Positions 10,035 through 20,867 of a DNA stretch of 64,000 nucleotides are shown here, piece by piece (within the stretch, counting starts at the first letter, position 1; each line of letters opens with the position of its first letter). Both the position numbers and the translations under genes were made by a program. The notes under the pieces were generated by a model. That model saw only the letters and a list, made by a program, of their open reading frames with translations. It had not been told where the DNA came from and did no database searches. The stretch is from Rhabditoides inermis (taxonomy: Eukaryota > Nematoda > Chromadorea > Rhabditida > Rhabditidae): positions 1 through 64,000 of the forward strand of contig CAWZYM010000268.1 of the NCBI GenBank assembly GCA_963966185.1. Direction: 5' to 3'.

Positions 10035-13000
10035 ATGTGGTGAGTGGGTGCAGCACTCACGGAGGTACATGATCGCCACTTGTTAGAGGGGTTGCCTGCA
10101 TAGCGCTGCTGTCGCAGGTCGCATTGGGAGTGTGGCATGTGAGACAGTGAGGAAAATACATTATAAACATGGACGGCGTGAGACATTGCTGGATGTCTCC
10201 GTTGCAGGTGGATCGTGTTCCCTATCTTGGCGGTGGCGGTGTTCCTGGTGCTCGCACTCACCCTCTACTTCTCGGCCCCCTCCAGGAGGGACTTTGACCT
10301 CGACAGGCGGCACGCGCTCATCACCGGTCAGTGTACGCCGGCAGTGCTGTCAACCGAATGCATGGCGCAGGCGGTTCGAAGGGCATCGGCAAGCAGCTGG
10401 CGGTGTCGCTGATCGCGAGGGGCGCCAGCGTGTCGATCATTGCGAGGAACGAGAAGGACTTGAAGGCCGCCGCCGAGGAGCTGCAGACGGTGGGTTGTGG
10501 AGGGGGGAGTGGGTCTATGGAGAGAACAGGGAGGATGGGTGGTGCCAGTGGACGAAGGAGTGGGCGAGAGCAAACTGTGGGATTTGGTGTTGTGCAAGGA
10601 TTTGATTTTTTTGCCGATCTCGTGGTCGATGGTTTAGGTTTTTCCGAAACGTGTTCTCTGATAGGATGCCGTGTTTTCAGTTGTGTGATCAGCGCGGGCG
10701 CAGCCAGCAGGCGCGCTGGTACTCGTGCGATCTCACCAAGAGCTACGAGGAGGTGGGCCGAGTGTGCGAGGGGGGGGGGCGGGGGGGGGCAGAAAGATGC
10801 TTGAGCTTATCGTTGTCCGAGCACGCGACAGCGCTTTCAAAACAATTCGCATCTGTGCGGTGCGGGGCTGCGGGGCTCGGCAGATCAATCGTCTCATTCA
10901 ATCGTTATATCTGAATATGAGAACACAATCATGATGATATGAAGCATACAGTCGTATATTGATCTCTTTTTTTGCGGCTCGGGAGGATGATGGTTATTCG
11001 AGCACGCGACGGCGTTTTTCAAAGACACATTGCGAATCGCATCTGACATTCGTGCGATCGTGCGATGTCTTACGGGTATAGTAGTGGTATGAATTATGGA
11101 TGTTCACTATTTGTGGGCTCACATGCGTATTCTCTAGGTGGAGCGCGCAATCCGCTTGGCGGAGGCGGAGCTGGGCCCGGTCGACTGTCTCATCAACAAC
11201 GCCGGCCACTCTGTGCAGGACGCGTTCGACGCCCTCCCCATAGGCGACTTCGAGAAGCAGATGAAGGTCAACTACCTGTCCGCGGTCAGTATGTTGTGTG
11301 CTGTGTGAAATGCATCGATACGGGTGTGGCTCTTTCTCAAGCTTTCATAAGGTGTATGAAACATGTAGTTGTACATTCTCGCAGTGGAAAAAAACGAAGT
11401 AGATCAAAAGCCATAGCCCTATGGCGCAGACTCTAACTCAACTCGTGGGATTTGTGAGCGTGACGGTGTGTTGGTTTGAGGTGTACGCGTCTCGCGCAGT
11501 GGTGGGCGGGATGAAGCAGCGCCGCTTCGGGCACATCTCGTTCGTCTCATCGGCGGCCGGACAGTGTGCCATCTGGGGTTACACGGCCTACTCGGCCACC
11601 AAGTTTGCGCTCAGGTATGCACTAAAACACGGCTTGTGAATCACAATCAATCTATCAATTATATTGATAATGATAATACGTTTGTAATTATGCGTTACAA
11701 ACTTGTTACAAACTTGTTATGAATTGTATAGTTACAGACAGTTTTAACACGTTTCTTTTTTTTTTATTAATCACAATTGATTTCTAGTCACGAAGGCGGG
11801 AGTGTGGGATGATTTGTTGTAGCATGGAGCTAGTCGCCAGAAGGCCACTCGCAGTCGTCTGTCGAATGCGAAACAGATGACTGGATTGGCGAACAGCTGT
11901 AGCTCGTACATGAATAGAAGCAATTTGATGGTGTAGATGATAGTCGGACTGGTGGAAGTCATGAACACTGCTCGAAAGAGCTGAATAGAACGTTGCATTA
12001 CGGTTTAGCGGTTGCTCTCACGATAACGGCCAGAGTAAAGGATTGTACGACAAACTGCATCCACGCGATTTTAACAAAGTGACGTTCCTTGTTGGAAGTT
12101 TGGCTTGAGTAGCGTTTATTTGTCAGCAAGTAGATTAGTGAGCCAATGTTCGATAGAGCGGTGAGTATGGTTATGACAATGTCGTAGATTACTAGTTTTG
12201 TGTATGAAAGTGTCACCTATTGAATTGTGGTTAGCTTTAACTGTTTTCTGTTTGTATGCTTACCACTTGGGGAGGTGTGTACCAGTACCCTTTTGCCAGT
12301 TCTGAATAGGTATACCTGACTTCGAATCCTAGTATGTGATATGTGAAGAAGCATGGAAATATAAACATCAGAAAAACGGCCAAGAAATGAAAAATTTGTA
12401 TGATCTGAAGTTGTGTATATAGTAATTTAATTTATGACTCTACCCACCGTTTCTGATTGCTGTATAAAGTATAGACAGATAAATCTGTATGTGGCGAAAG
12501 TGAGTCGGGATATTTGAGTTGAGAAAGCGAAAGAGAATATAAGAAAACAAATAATCGTACTCATTTCCGAGTTCATGTTGGAAAAGAAATTGGCCAGATT
12601 GTGGTCTTTTGTCAGATTGTTCGGTAATTTACTGAATAGTGTCGTGAATACGAACGCACTTATATTCTGAAACAATTAATTGTACAGAGATTATAGTTTG
12701 GTTGCCTACAATCATAGCGTCCATAATAATGTAGTTTATGTAAAATCGATGATACGAAGATCTTATTGATATGTATATTTTCAAGATTATGCAATAAAAT
12801 ATTATACATGGAATACCGTAAGCGACCGTTGCATAGAATAGGAACATGTTCTGTAACCTCCAAGAATCATTTTCTCGTATCAATGAAAAGGGGGGACATA
12901 ATTAAATCAGTATCAAATTTGATAGTCGTAGTTTCTGGTGATTATACAAATGTGATAACAGAAACAGATTGCTACCATATATACCAAGACAACGCGGTAT

Positions 13001-14814
13001 TCAAATCGAATCAAATCGACGCGGTGTGAAACACGTGATTGAGTTAATATGATCCGACTCTAGACGTGTACTTGTATAGTCCAAGAAGTTCTATGAGGAT
13101 AGATTTTGCCGTTTTGTCGGGCGCCAAGCATACGCGCAAGATATTTTTCTTCTCCAAATGATAGCTAATAGAATTTTAGAGTACCATGTGATGGGCATGA
13201 AGAAGAATAATCAACAACATCTAGATGAGCACTTGGGTAATCAACAACTAGACCACTTTCGAACTGGAGTCGCATGACAACAACAAAAAAAACTCATTTG
13301 CACACTCACTGTAGTTTATCAATCTTTATCGTCTCTTTGAATTATTGGCGCCAGACGTCAGTCGTTAGATGCATACATTTATTCGGTTTATTATCAGCAT
13401 CAGATGTAAATAACGCGAAACTGAACCTATTCAAACGTGAATTCAGAAATAAGGAAGGGGTCGAAGGAGGACTGGCACTATACATAATGGTAATAAAAAG
13501 TGAAATGAAAAGCGGAGCTTGTCAAGAAAACAAGTCACAACTCGTTCTACTCTCTCCCTTGCAGGGGCTTTGCGGACGCTCTGCACATGGAACTGCTGCC
13601 GCACCGCGTGTCGGTCGCCCTCCTTTACCCTCCCAACACTGACACGGAGGGGTTCGCGGTGGGTACGACGCGACATTGCGCATGACAACTGACAACGGGA
13701 TGACGTTGAACATTTTCACTTAGTTTAGGACGATGCGCGATTCTATTCATCATGGGAACAATTAAAAAATATAATTCTACACGGACAAAGGAAAGTGTTT
13801 AGGATCTCCACTAGGATTTTCAATCTGAAGACATACTTTGAAAGTTTTTGTTTTATTGATCAACGTTAATTGAAATCATTTATGCTCCCAAGCATGTTTG
13901 AAACACTGTAAAAACTTTTTTGTGTGGAAAATACCTTGTTCTTGTTAACAAGTAGGTATGCGAATTTCAAAATTCGGATGAGGATTACGGTAGTTACGGT
14001 ATTGACTTATGAGGATTACGGTAGTAAATGATTATAGAGAATGTGGTTCAGTAAACCAATTTATTCGAATGGTGCCTTCAGATTAAGATTCTGCGTCAGC
14101 CTGTGTTTAGTGTGAACGGTGTACGTGGACTTTCCCATTTTGACATTGTACAGTTCTATATTGTGTGCGATAGGGGAAGCAGTGTGTATTACGAAGATCA
14201 AATCGTCATGAAAAAAACAACGCTGCTCTTGTTTTGACTCCTCCGTGCGCTGAAATTATGACTGTGTTTGTTTTCAAAAAAAAAAATCAGAAGCACCAAA
14301 GACAGTATGAAGTATGAGTACACGTGTCTATGTTCATGTGTCCATGGGTGTAGCGTGTGTTTGCAGGAGGAGCTGCGCACGATGCCCGAGGAGGTGCGTC
14401 TGATCAGCGAGACGGCCGGACTGTTCGAGCCCGGCAAGGTGGGGAGGGGGAGGAGGAGGGGAGGGAGAGAGAGGGAGAGAGAGAGAGGGAGGGAGGGAGG
14501 GAGAGAGAGGAGAGGGATAGATGTGTGCGCTGTTGCAGGTGGCGGAGGCGCACGTGTCGGACATTGCTTGTGGCGAGTACTGCACGACTATGGGTGTGGA
14601 CGGCTGGATGCTGGGTGTGCTGACTGCCGGAGCTGCGCCCGAGAAGAACATGGCCAAGGCGCTCACGCAGGTACGGAGGACAGCATAGACATGCACTCAT
14701 GCATATGCGTTTCCAGCTCTTCCTCGGCGGTATCCTGCGCGCCGTGATGCTCATCTACATTGGATACTTTAACAACATAGTCAAGAGGTGACGTCGTGCT
14801 CTCTCTCCCGCGCG

Positions 14815-14859
<45 letters not shown>

Positions 14860-14976
14860 CCCTCCCCTCTCCCCTCTCCTCTCTCCTCTAAAGCTGTTCT
14901 CGTGAGTGGACTAAGTGTTTGCAGGTGCCATCGTGCGAGGATCGGCAAGACTACTAAGACCAGCAAAGCGCAGTAG
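10035..14976 (+). CDS. KDSR: 3-ketodihydrosphingosine reductase
   Basis: Eleven exons (10035-10039, 10208-10326, 10371-10489, 10681-10752, 11138-11284, 11481-11614, 13565-13658, 14367-14438, 14539-14670, 14717-14787, 14925-14976) give 338 residues; human KDSR has 332. KDSR is an ER-membrane short-chain dehydrogenase that reduces 3-ketodihydrosphingosine with NADPH, the second step of sphingolipid synthesis. Visible are an N-terminal membrane segment (about 3-22), the nucleotide-binding TGGSKGIG (41-48), NNAG near 125, the catalytic Ser in FVSSAAG near 178, YSATK supplying Tyr191 and Lys195 (human 186 and 190), [11 protein letters not shown], and a C-terminal membrane segment ([15 protein letters not shown]). 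The first coding exon is only 5 nt (ATGTG, then GTGAGT). Intron 6 (1.95 kb) contains an antisense receptor gene. AATAAA is at 15195-15200. Confidence 0.95.
11771..12883 (-). CDS. Nematode 7TM chemoreceptor nested in a KDSR intron
   Basis: Five minus-strand exons join in phase: 12710-12883, 12448-12666, 12264-12404, 12022-12216 and 11771-11980, giving 312 residues. The first exon holds TM1 ([19 protein letters not shown]) and [14 protein letters not shown]4-5 follow with a YWYTPPQV junction, then TM5-6 with [10 protein letters not shown] between them, and TM7 ends [15 protein letters not shown]. The layout resembles srv/srg-type nematode chemoreceptors, which are G-protein-coupled receptors of sensory neurons. 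The family subdivision is a guess. The last intron is only 41 nt. The whole gene lies antisense inside KDSR intron 6. Confidence 0.8.
14453..14515. repeat. (GA)n/(GGGA)n microsatellite in a KDSR intron
   Basis: Purine-rich run within KDSR intron 8. A matching CT-rich run fills most of intron 10 (14808-14885). Similar runs occur in the hydroxylase, RPB9 and RPP14-like introns. Confidence 0.85.
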
Positions 14977-15200
14977 AAGAGAGAGAAGGCGGATTGATGG
15001 CGTGGTATGATCATTATGTCTACCCCTTTCCGACCACCAGGCTGTGACCTGTGAGTGTATTTGATAGGAGATTATATGTTTATGTATGGAAGTTGTGTTT
15101 CGTGTGTTAATGTGTGATCGATAGTGGTTTTCTTTTGTTGTTTGGATTTTTTGCTCACTTGTGTTTTGACTAGTGTTTATGATAATGTTTCGTTAATAAA

Positions 15201-15467
15201 ATCAAGTTGACTTTTTATTTAGAACCGCTGGTGTGGTTATTTTATTGGTGTGGTTATTTTATGGAGAGAACAATTGTGTAATGTAATGCATTTATATTGA
15301 TGAAGTGGTGAGTGATGTCAGTACGGATATGAAAGTAATAATGAGATTTGATGAAGGTGTTTTGGTATGTATGATGTTAGAAGTCTGATCGTATGTAATA
15401 CACCATGAATCATGAATGGTTGTCTAGCCATCAGATCTCTGTTTGTTTAGTCAATCTGTCAATCAGC
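15201..15467. other. Intergenic, downstream of KDSR
   Basis: AT-rich. No gene or known repeat recognised. Confidence 0.4.
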
Positions 15468-15532
15468 GTTAAAGGCACAGTGACGATTTATTTCTGCCAC
15501 AACCTGCCACAACTTCTCATTTACGCAAGTGA

Positions 15533-16129
15533 GTGTTCTGAAGCCAGGACATGCCAAAAAGGCAACTCTTAGCTTTAATGAGGCCGATGCCCTCCAAACC
15601 ACATATACCTAATGATACTGAAAGAAATACCCATGCCAACTCCAGACGCGAGTCTACACTTCGGTGTATTGAAGGGGAAGGTAAAACAAGAGACAGTAAT
15701 AGCCATACCGAAGTGTGTAATACCTTCTGGGCTGACACCAATGGGCTTGCCTAAGTGTGCTGATTCTTGGAAAAAGACCTTAGGGGCCGAAGTGTCGATT
15801 AAGTTCGCCACGGGGTCCGCCATGTAGAGCAGTATGTGAACGTAACCTACCCGGACCTGGTGATCATGCGTGAGCCAGGGGGGGCCGGGGGACTGAAACT
15901 ACGGTTCGTAGGGCTCGAGCTAAGGCTATCGAAACATAGGGACGTTTTGCCGCGAAACCGGTGATTCTACTGGCCTGTTCCAGGTCCCGATTATTGTACC
16001 GACGCCTCGGGTCTGTTTCAATACAAGCCGCCTATCACTTGGTCGGCCTAGTCAACCGGCCAAGGAGTTTAGGATGGTGGCTCGAGGAGCCACGTCGGTG
16101 CAATCTAGCGCCGGCAACGGCCAATAGTG
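15533..16129. other. 597-bp insertion flanked by 10-bp direct repeats
   Basis: The direct repeat ACGCAAGTGA at 15523-15532 and 16130-16139 brackets a segment absent from the related elements. It shows no terminal inverted repeats and no A-tail. On the minus strand an open frame of 82 codons (15575-15823) has mixed composition (PKVFFQESAHLGKPIGV) but matches no family I recognise. Its origin is unknown. Confidence 0.5.
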
Positions 16130-16250
16130 ACGCAAGTGAAAAACTTTTGGCGGGAACAGGAATCGATCCTCCGAGCTCGATGCAACAACGCAGCGGTAGA
16201 TCTGTGAACTCCGTCACAGTCAAGTTTTTTTTGTTTTCATCTAACTTTAG

Positions 16251-16320
16251 GATCGGCGCAAAGCGCCGATCGTTTGGGTCCTATCCAGCGGCGCGCGAAG
16301 CCGCTCGGCCCGCAGGGCCG
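16251..16320. other. Three consecutive GC-rich hairpins
   Basis: 16251-16271 has a 9-bp stem with loop AAA. 16287-16305 has a 6-bp stem with a 7-nt loop. 16306-16320 has a 6-bp stem with loop GCA. All stems are perfect and the last two are adjacent. No known RNA family recognised. Confidence 0.65.
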
Positions 16321-16322
16321 CC

Positions 16323-16726
16323 AAAATCGCTTGTAAATCATTCAAACAATAAATGTTTTTAGAGTTATATCATGATATTGTCTCTAAATCGCCCGTTGAA
16401 TAACTATAAACCAAAACAAAACATGAAACAATAGTTTAAGACCCAAAAATATATTCGCTGGTTAGGTCTGCACGTCTGTGAGGTATTCTGCTGGTCGCTG
16501 ATTCGCTGAAAGACCCGCTCACTAGCCCCGCCCCCGCGCGCTCATTGGTTCGTGATGCGGAATGTGTGCGGGAGAGCGCGATAATGTGCACACTGTTTGT
16601 GATTTGCGTAATCGTTCACGCGCGTTGTATTGTTGTTGTTATTGTGGTTGTTTGTTATATCTGTTGATTTACTTTGAACAAATATTGATAGTTTGAATTT
16701 CTTCGAAAATCAACAAAAGGACATTC
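16323..16726. other. Gene-free stretch
   Basis: No gene recognised. A GC-rich patch around 16510-16620 (CCCCGCCCCCGCGCGC) could be promoter-like but has no gene next to it. Confidence 0.3.
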
Positions 16727-16781
16727 ATTCTCTTTTGAAAAGTACAAGCGTAAAGTACCTCTGTTTGGGTTTATCTCAATT

Positions 16782-17265
16782 AATTAGAGATGGTCCGGTT
16801 AAACCCTTCACGGTTTTTCGGTTCGGTTTAACCGGTTAACCGAACCGAAATTTCGAAAAACCGGTTTCGGTTAACCGGTTAACCGATTTTGAAACGGTTT
16901 TCGGTTAACCGGTTAACCGAACCGTGACTTCAAAAAACCGGTTCCGGTTAACCGGTTTCAACCGGTTTTAACCGGTTTTCGGTTATCGAAACCGTCACTG
17001 AAGGTGTGAGATCATCAAAGATAGCGCGAAATTCATTCTTATTTGTCAGTTACCGCCATTGTTACATCACAAAACTCGAGAAATTGGACAATACGAGCGT
17101 CGAACTTAGCCTAGACAGTCAGCTACAGGGGAACCGGTTAACCGAACGATTCGGTTAACCGGTTCGGTTAACCGAAAACCGGTTTCTGTCACGGTTTTTC
17201 GGTTCGGTTAAATAACCGAAAACCGGAAAAATAACCGAAATGACGGTTAACCGGACCATCTCTAA
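16782..17265. mobile_element. hAT-type MITE rich in CCGGTTAACC
   Basis: The 8-bp direct repeat TCTCAATT (16774-16781 and 17266-17273) flanks ends with inverted TTAGAGATGGTCCGGTTAA. The interior repeats CCGGTTAACCGA-like units in both orientations. An 8-bp target duplication is typical of hAT transposons. Non-coding. Confidence 0.85.
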
Positions 17266-17559
17266 TCTCAATTCAACAAAAGCACATGCATAAAAATATT
17301 ATTTCTACACTAAACTATAAACACAAACCTGCTCTCTCAAAACGATCACAAATACATTGACAATCAAATGCCAAGATAAATATACTATTGCACACACATT
17401 CTATCACTCACATTCTATCAACCCGTTTATCAAATGAGTCATCTATAAAAAAGCTTATGTATTTGTATACATTCAAAAATAATGAAAGCATCATTGTAAA
17501 CGGTTCTATAGCTGTTTATTGATTCTCACAATGCTTTCATAAGAAATAAAAAAGAAGTA

Positions 17560-18094
17560 CAGAGGTGGCCAGTCAAACGGCCCTTTGCGGCCGATTTGGC
17601 GCAAATCGGCTAAAACGGCTGCAAAACTCCTTTCTCGGGTCTCCGTTGAGCTACAGAGTTCTAGTTTAGCGGAATCGAACGCTCTTCGAGTAATCTATCG
17701 GTCTGTATAGCCTGCTTTCACACCCCTGATTTTGACCTTTTCTGAGCGGTCGGCGAGACTCGCATTTGCATATCCACGCTAGCGGCGAGCGAGAGAAGGC
17801 AACTATCGGCAACGATGTACATCATTGATGAACGGAACAGTGGATATGGACATGGTGGATATGCAAATGCGAGTCTTGCCAACCGCTCAGAAGGGGTCAA
17901 AATCAGGGGTGTGAAAGCAGGCTTTTTGATTTTTTTTCAAATGGAACCAACTATACAGTCCGATAGATTACTAGAGGAGCGTTCGATTCCGCTAAACTAG
18001 AACTCTGTAGCTCAACGGAGACACGAGAAAGAAGTTTTGCAGCCGTTTTAGCCTATTTTTCGGCCGCAAAGGGCCGTTTTACTGGCCACCTCTG
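17560..18094. mobile_element. Mariner-type foldback MITE
   Basis: Inverted repeats of roughly 230 bp begin CAGAGGTGGCCAG and are bounded by TA on both sides (17558-17559, 18095-18096). The arms differ by a few substitutions and there is no transposase. TA flanks point to mobilisation by a Tc1/mariner enzyme. Confidence 0.8.
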
Positions 18095-18266
18095 TATTAT
18101 CGATGAAGTTTTATTATCGATAAAGTATACGTTTCTACTTTCGTTTGAGAGAGCAGCTTTGTGTTTATAGTTTAGTGTAGAAATAATATTTTTATGCATG
18201 TGCTTTTGTTGAATTGAGATAAACCCAAACAGAGGTACTTTACGCTTGTACTTTTCAAAAGAGAAT

Positions 18267-18812
18267 ATATATATGGTCAAAGAATCCGTTAACATTTGTG
18301 GGGAAAAACAGTCCACAAAAACATTTTGTCATCAAGTCCCCGCTGTTATTTCCTAACTTCTATTTTTATGATGTAGTTATAATTCCTCTCTTTTCTCTGT
18401 CAGCGCGCGGTCGCGTGCCTTCTTTCCCTGTTATTCCCCCGACCCCTAAACAATGCTGTGCGGCGGAGGACATTAACTGGACTGGTACTCGATTTTGCTA
18501 CTTTATACATCTACGGCATTGAGACTGGAGAGGAATCCTCGAAGACGACAAAACTCCTGGAGACGTCTTTTCGCGATCGATCGTTGAAGCCCGGATCATC
18601 CGCCGCCGAGATCGAAACTTCCCCAGAAGCCGCAAGCAGGAGATGACATGCACCATCAATAGCACGTACGCATCCTCGAGACTATCGAAATCCGTGTTAT
18701 TGGGACTCGCAGTAGGCGTTAGATCACTGTATTTTACCGTAACCTTGTCGTAATTTACATAATTGTAATGTGCTACTTGATTCGAGATAAATATTCTGAT
18801 TCTGATTCTGAG
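18267..18812. other. Gene-free stretch
   Basis: No gene recognised. A short GC-richer open segment near 18460-18645 matches no family I know. Confidence 0.3.
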
Positions 18813-19160
18813 TTAAAGGTACAGTGGCGACCTGGCGACTTATTTCCGACTAGGAGTATTATTAAAAGTCATATTAACCTAATAACGACGATTCTGCGTT
18901 ACTTACAATTCTGCAACTGCGTGAGATGCAGAAGATTTTTCGAATCAAAAGTTGGTCTCAATACGAAAAAATTGCGCTCGGAGACATACGCGCAAATGGA
19001 CGACACCTTTTCACTTGCTCCATGACTCACGTTCAGTGCATGTGTGCTGCGTTGTGGCACCGAGCTCGTGGGTTCGATTCCCGTTCACGCCAAAAGTTTT
19101 ACGCGTGAATGAAAAGTTGTGGCAGGTTGTGGCAGAAACAAGTCGCCACTGTGCTTTCAA
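18813..19160 (+). mobile_element. TTAA-flanked MITE carrying a tRNA-like cassette
   Basis: The left end is TTAAAGGTACAGTGGCGAC. The right end is GTCGCCACTGTGCTTTCAA, its near-complement. Just inside the right end, GTTGTGGCAGGTTGTGGCAG mirrors the start of sibling copies. Positions about 19015-19092 resemble a tRNA gene, with an A-box-like segment and a perfect B box (GGTTCGATTCC). The ends resemble piggyBac-type MITEs, and the cassette suggests an internal pol III promoter. Confidence 0.7.
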
Positions 19161-19668
19161 CAGCAACACACATAAGTTGCATAAGTTCTTTTGCAATTGA
19201 AAGTTGATTTTGATGTTCTAGACATCAATCGTTTATGCTTTGCTTTTTTATTGTTGGTACAGCGTTTATCTCACTACTCATAGAGATAACAAGGATATAG
19301 CCGTACCATTTGTTCTCATCAGCCAAAAACAAGACAGAGCGTTGAATTAATAACGACTGTGCCTTTTTCTCTTTTTTTTGTTTTTTAATGTATAAAAAAG
19401 AAAACATGATTTTTCGTGCGCTGGATGATGAATTTCGAGTCTATTGAGTTTCATTGACAACTGGTTCCTCAATAAACAAAATTCGATTGACCTTTGAACT
19501 TTGAAGGGTTGAAAATGAACAAGGCCTGTTTGTTCGTAGTGTCATTTATTGTTCCAATACAAATGCATTGCTTCTAGTTTTTTTCTTCAAAAAAATGTTC
19601 TCATTTTACAGAATCGATGTGTTATCTCGATAAAAGAGTCATTGTGTGATAGTTTATACACAACAGTT
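19161..19668. other. Intergenic
   Basis: AT-rich; no gene recognised. It lies 3' of the minus-strand receptor. Confidence 0.35.
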
Positions 19669-20840
19669 TCATGAGGTACTATGCTCGACTTGAACCGTCA
19701 GAACTCTTCTGTTTATCGCGATGAGGCACACTGGTTGGGCCAACAGCTGCAGCGGAATGAGAAGAAACCTGACGGGAGAGTTTCTCGTCACAAACAGACC
19801 GGTGAAACTTGCCACAGACTGAACATTGTTCTGTTCCACTCCAAATGTCCTCTCATTCCAAAGTATATCTGGACGCTGGCTCGCACTGCCTCGAGTAACA
19901 TTGGAGTGCATATCACTATAGAGGAGATGAGCAGGTTGCGCTCCAGTCGAGCCGACGTGGATTCTTGCAGCTGTAAGAACTGAAAAAAGAACACACAAGT
20001 CGGATTTGCATCTGCTACAGTTGTGTACGGTCTTCTACCTTGTTTCTGCACACTCGCAATCCTATCGTTAGATACACGAAGATACTCAACAAACACACTA
20101 CAGCTTGGAGACACGTGTTCGATATAAGAAAAGTCTGAAAGTGATGCAAATATTTTTAGAAGTTGAAAAATGGAATTTGATCGTATAATTTTTCACCTGG
20201 GTTGTGCTTAAATCCAGGTTCATAGAGACCGATGTTTCAGAACAATAAAAATAACTGATTTCCGGATGGGAAAGCAAAACAATTACAGTGTACAAAACCA
20301 GTGGAATCAACCAAACACAAACAACCATTACAGGTGTCAAAATGGTAATCATTTTCTGAAAGTGTGAGTCATTATGTTTTGATCTTTTTTTCTTTGAAAC
20401 TAGCATTGTAGTGGATTGGAAATCGGAATGCGATGAATCGGGAAATAGCAAATGGGAGATAACTGAGCTTAATAACACAACGAGAGTATGCTAGAAGGAC
20501 GATAATTGCGCGTTCGATCAGAATATTGATTTCTACCTGAAACATGTCATGTTTTGTGTTTCTAAAGTCACATTCACATTAGCAAAGAAAAGTATTTTTT
20601 GTTGAAACATGAAACCGAAGCAAGCCGCGATGAAAACGATGAAATCCACGAAAAACTAAGAAAACGCATGAATAGAAAACTACTTCTCAACTTTTTAAAA
20701 TGTACCTGGTTGATTACAAAAAGGCGAAACGTTTTGAGTTCTCGTACAACCTCACTGCTTTGTTGAAATAAAACAATAACAAATATGTTGATCATCATTA
20801 TCAGTGAAGTGAAGCCGAACAGAACGATATCGGGTTGCAT
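19669..20840 (-). CDS. Nematode 7TM chemoreceptor
   Basis: Seven minus-strand exons: 20706-20840, 20578-20655, 20401-20536, 20197-20355, 20039-20134, 19809-19979 and 19669-19746, about 248 residues. TM1 is FGFTSLIMMINIFVIVLF. TM3 ends in AISRFIAFRFPIHYN, a DRY-equivalent typical of nematode serpentine receptors. TM4 is ITILTPVMVVCVWLIPLVLY, and TM7 ends LLAQPVCLIAINRRVL. Phases agree except at the exon 3/4 junction. That junction needs a GC donor (GCTAGT) after the Asn codon, or else the gene carries a frameshift. Two introns are 41 nt and 62 nt. The start could also be the in-frame ATG at 20867. The family is unresolved. Confidence 0.65.
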
Positions 20841-20867
20841 AGTTTCGAACGAGTAAACTTGTAGCAC

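Larger units (their letters stand above)
15468..16322. mobile_element. TTAA-type tRNA-like element interrupted by an insertion
   Basis: Begins TTAAAGGCACAGTGACGA and continues CTGCCACAACCTGCCACAAC, the same start as the elements at 18813 and 60637. After about 65 bp it is interrupted by 15533-16129. It resumes with AACTTTTGGCGGGAACAGG and a decayed tRNA-like B-box region on the minus strand. The right terminus was not found. Three GC-rich hairpins sit at 16251-16320. Confidence 0.55.
16727..18266. mobile_element. Foldback element with two nested insertions
   Basis: Outer arms (16727-16781 plus 17274-17340 on the left, about 18140-18266 on the right) are reverse complements that share the GAAAAGTAC and CAAAAGCACATGCATAAA motifs of the element at 127-404. 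The left arm is split by a hAT-type element (16782-17265) and the centre holds a mariner-type inverted-repeat element (17560-18094). No coding capacity. Confidence 0.8.

Noticed and set aside
19015..19092. Functional tRNA gene
   Set aside because: The B box is good but the stems do not pair as a tRNA, and the segment sits inside a MITE; same verdict for 25578-25640, 60710-60775 and 61560-61640.
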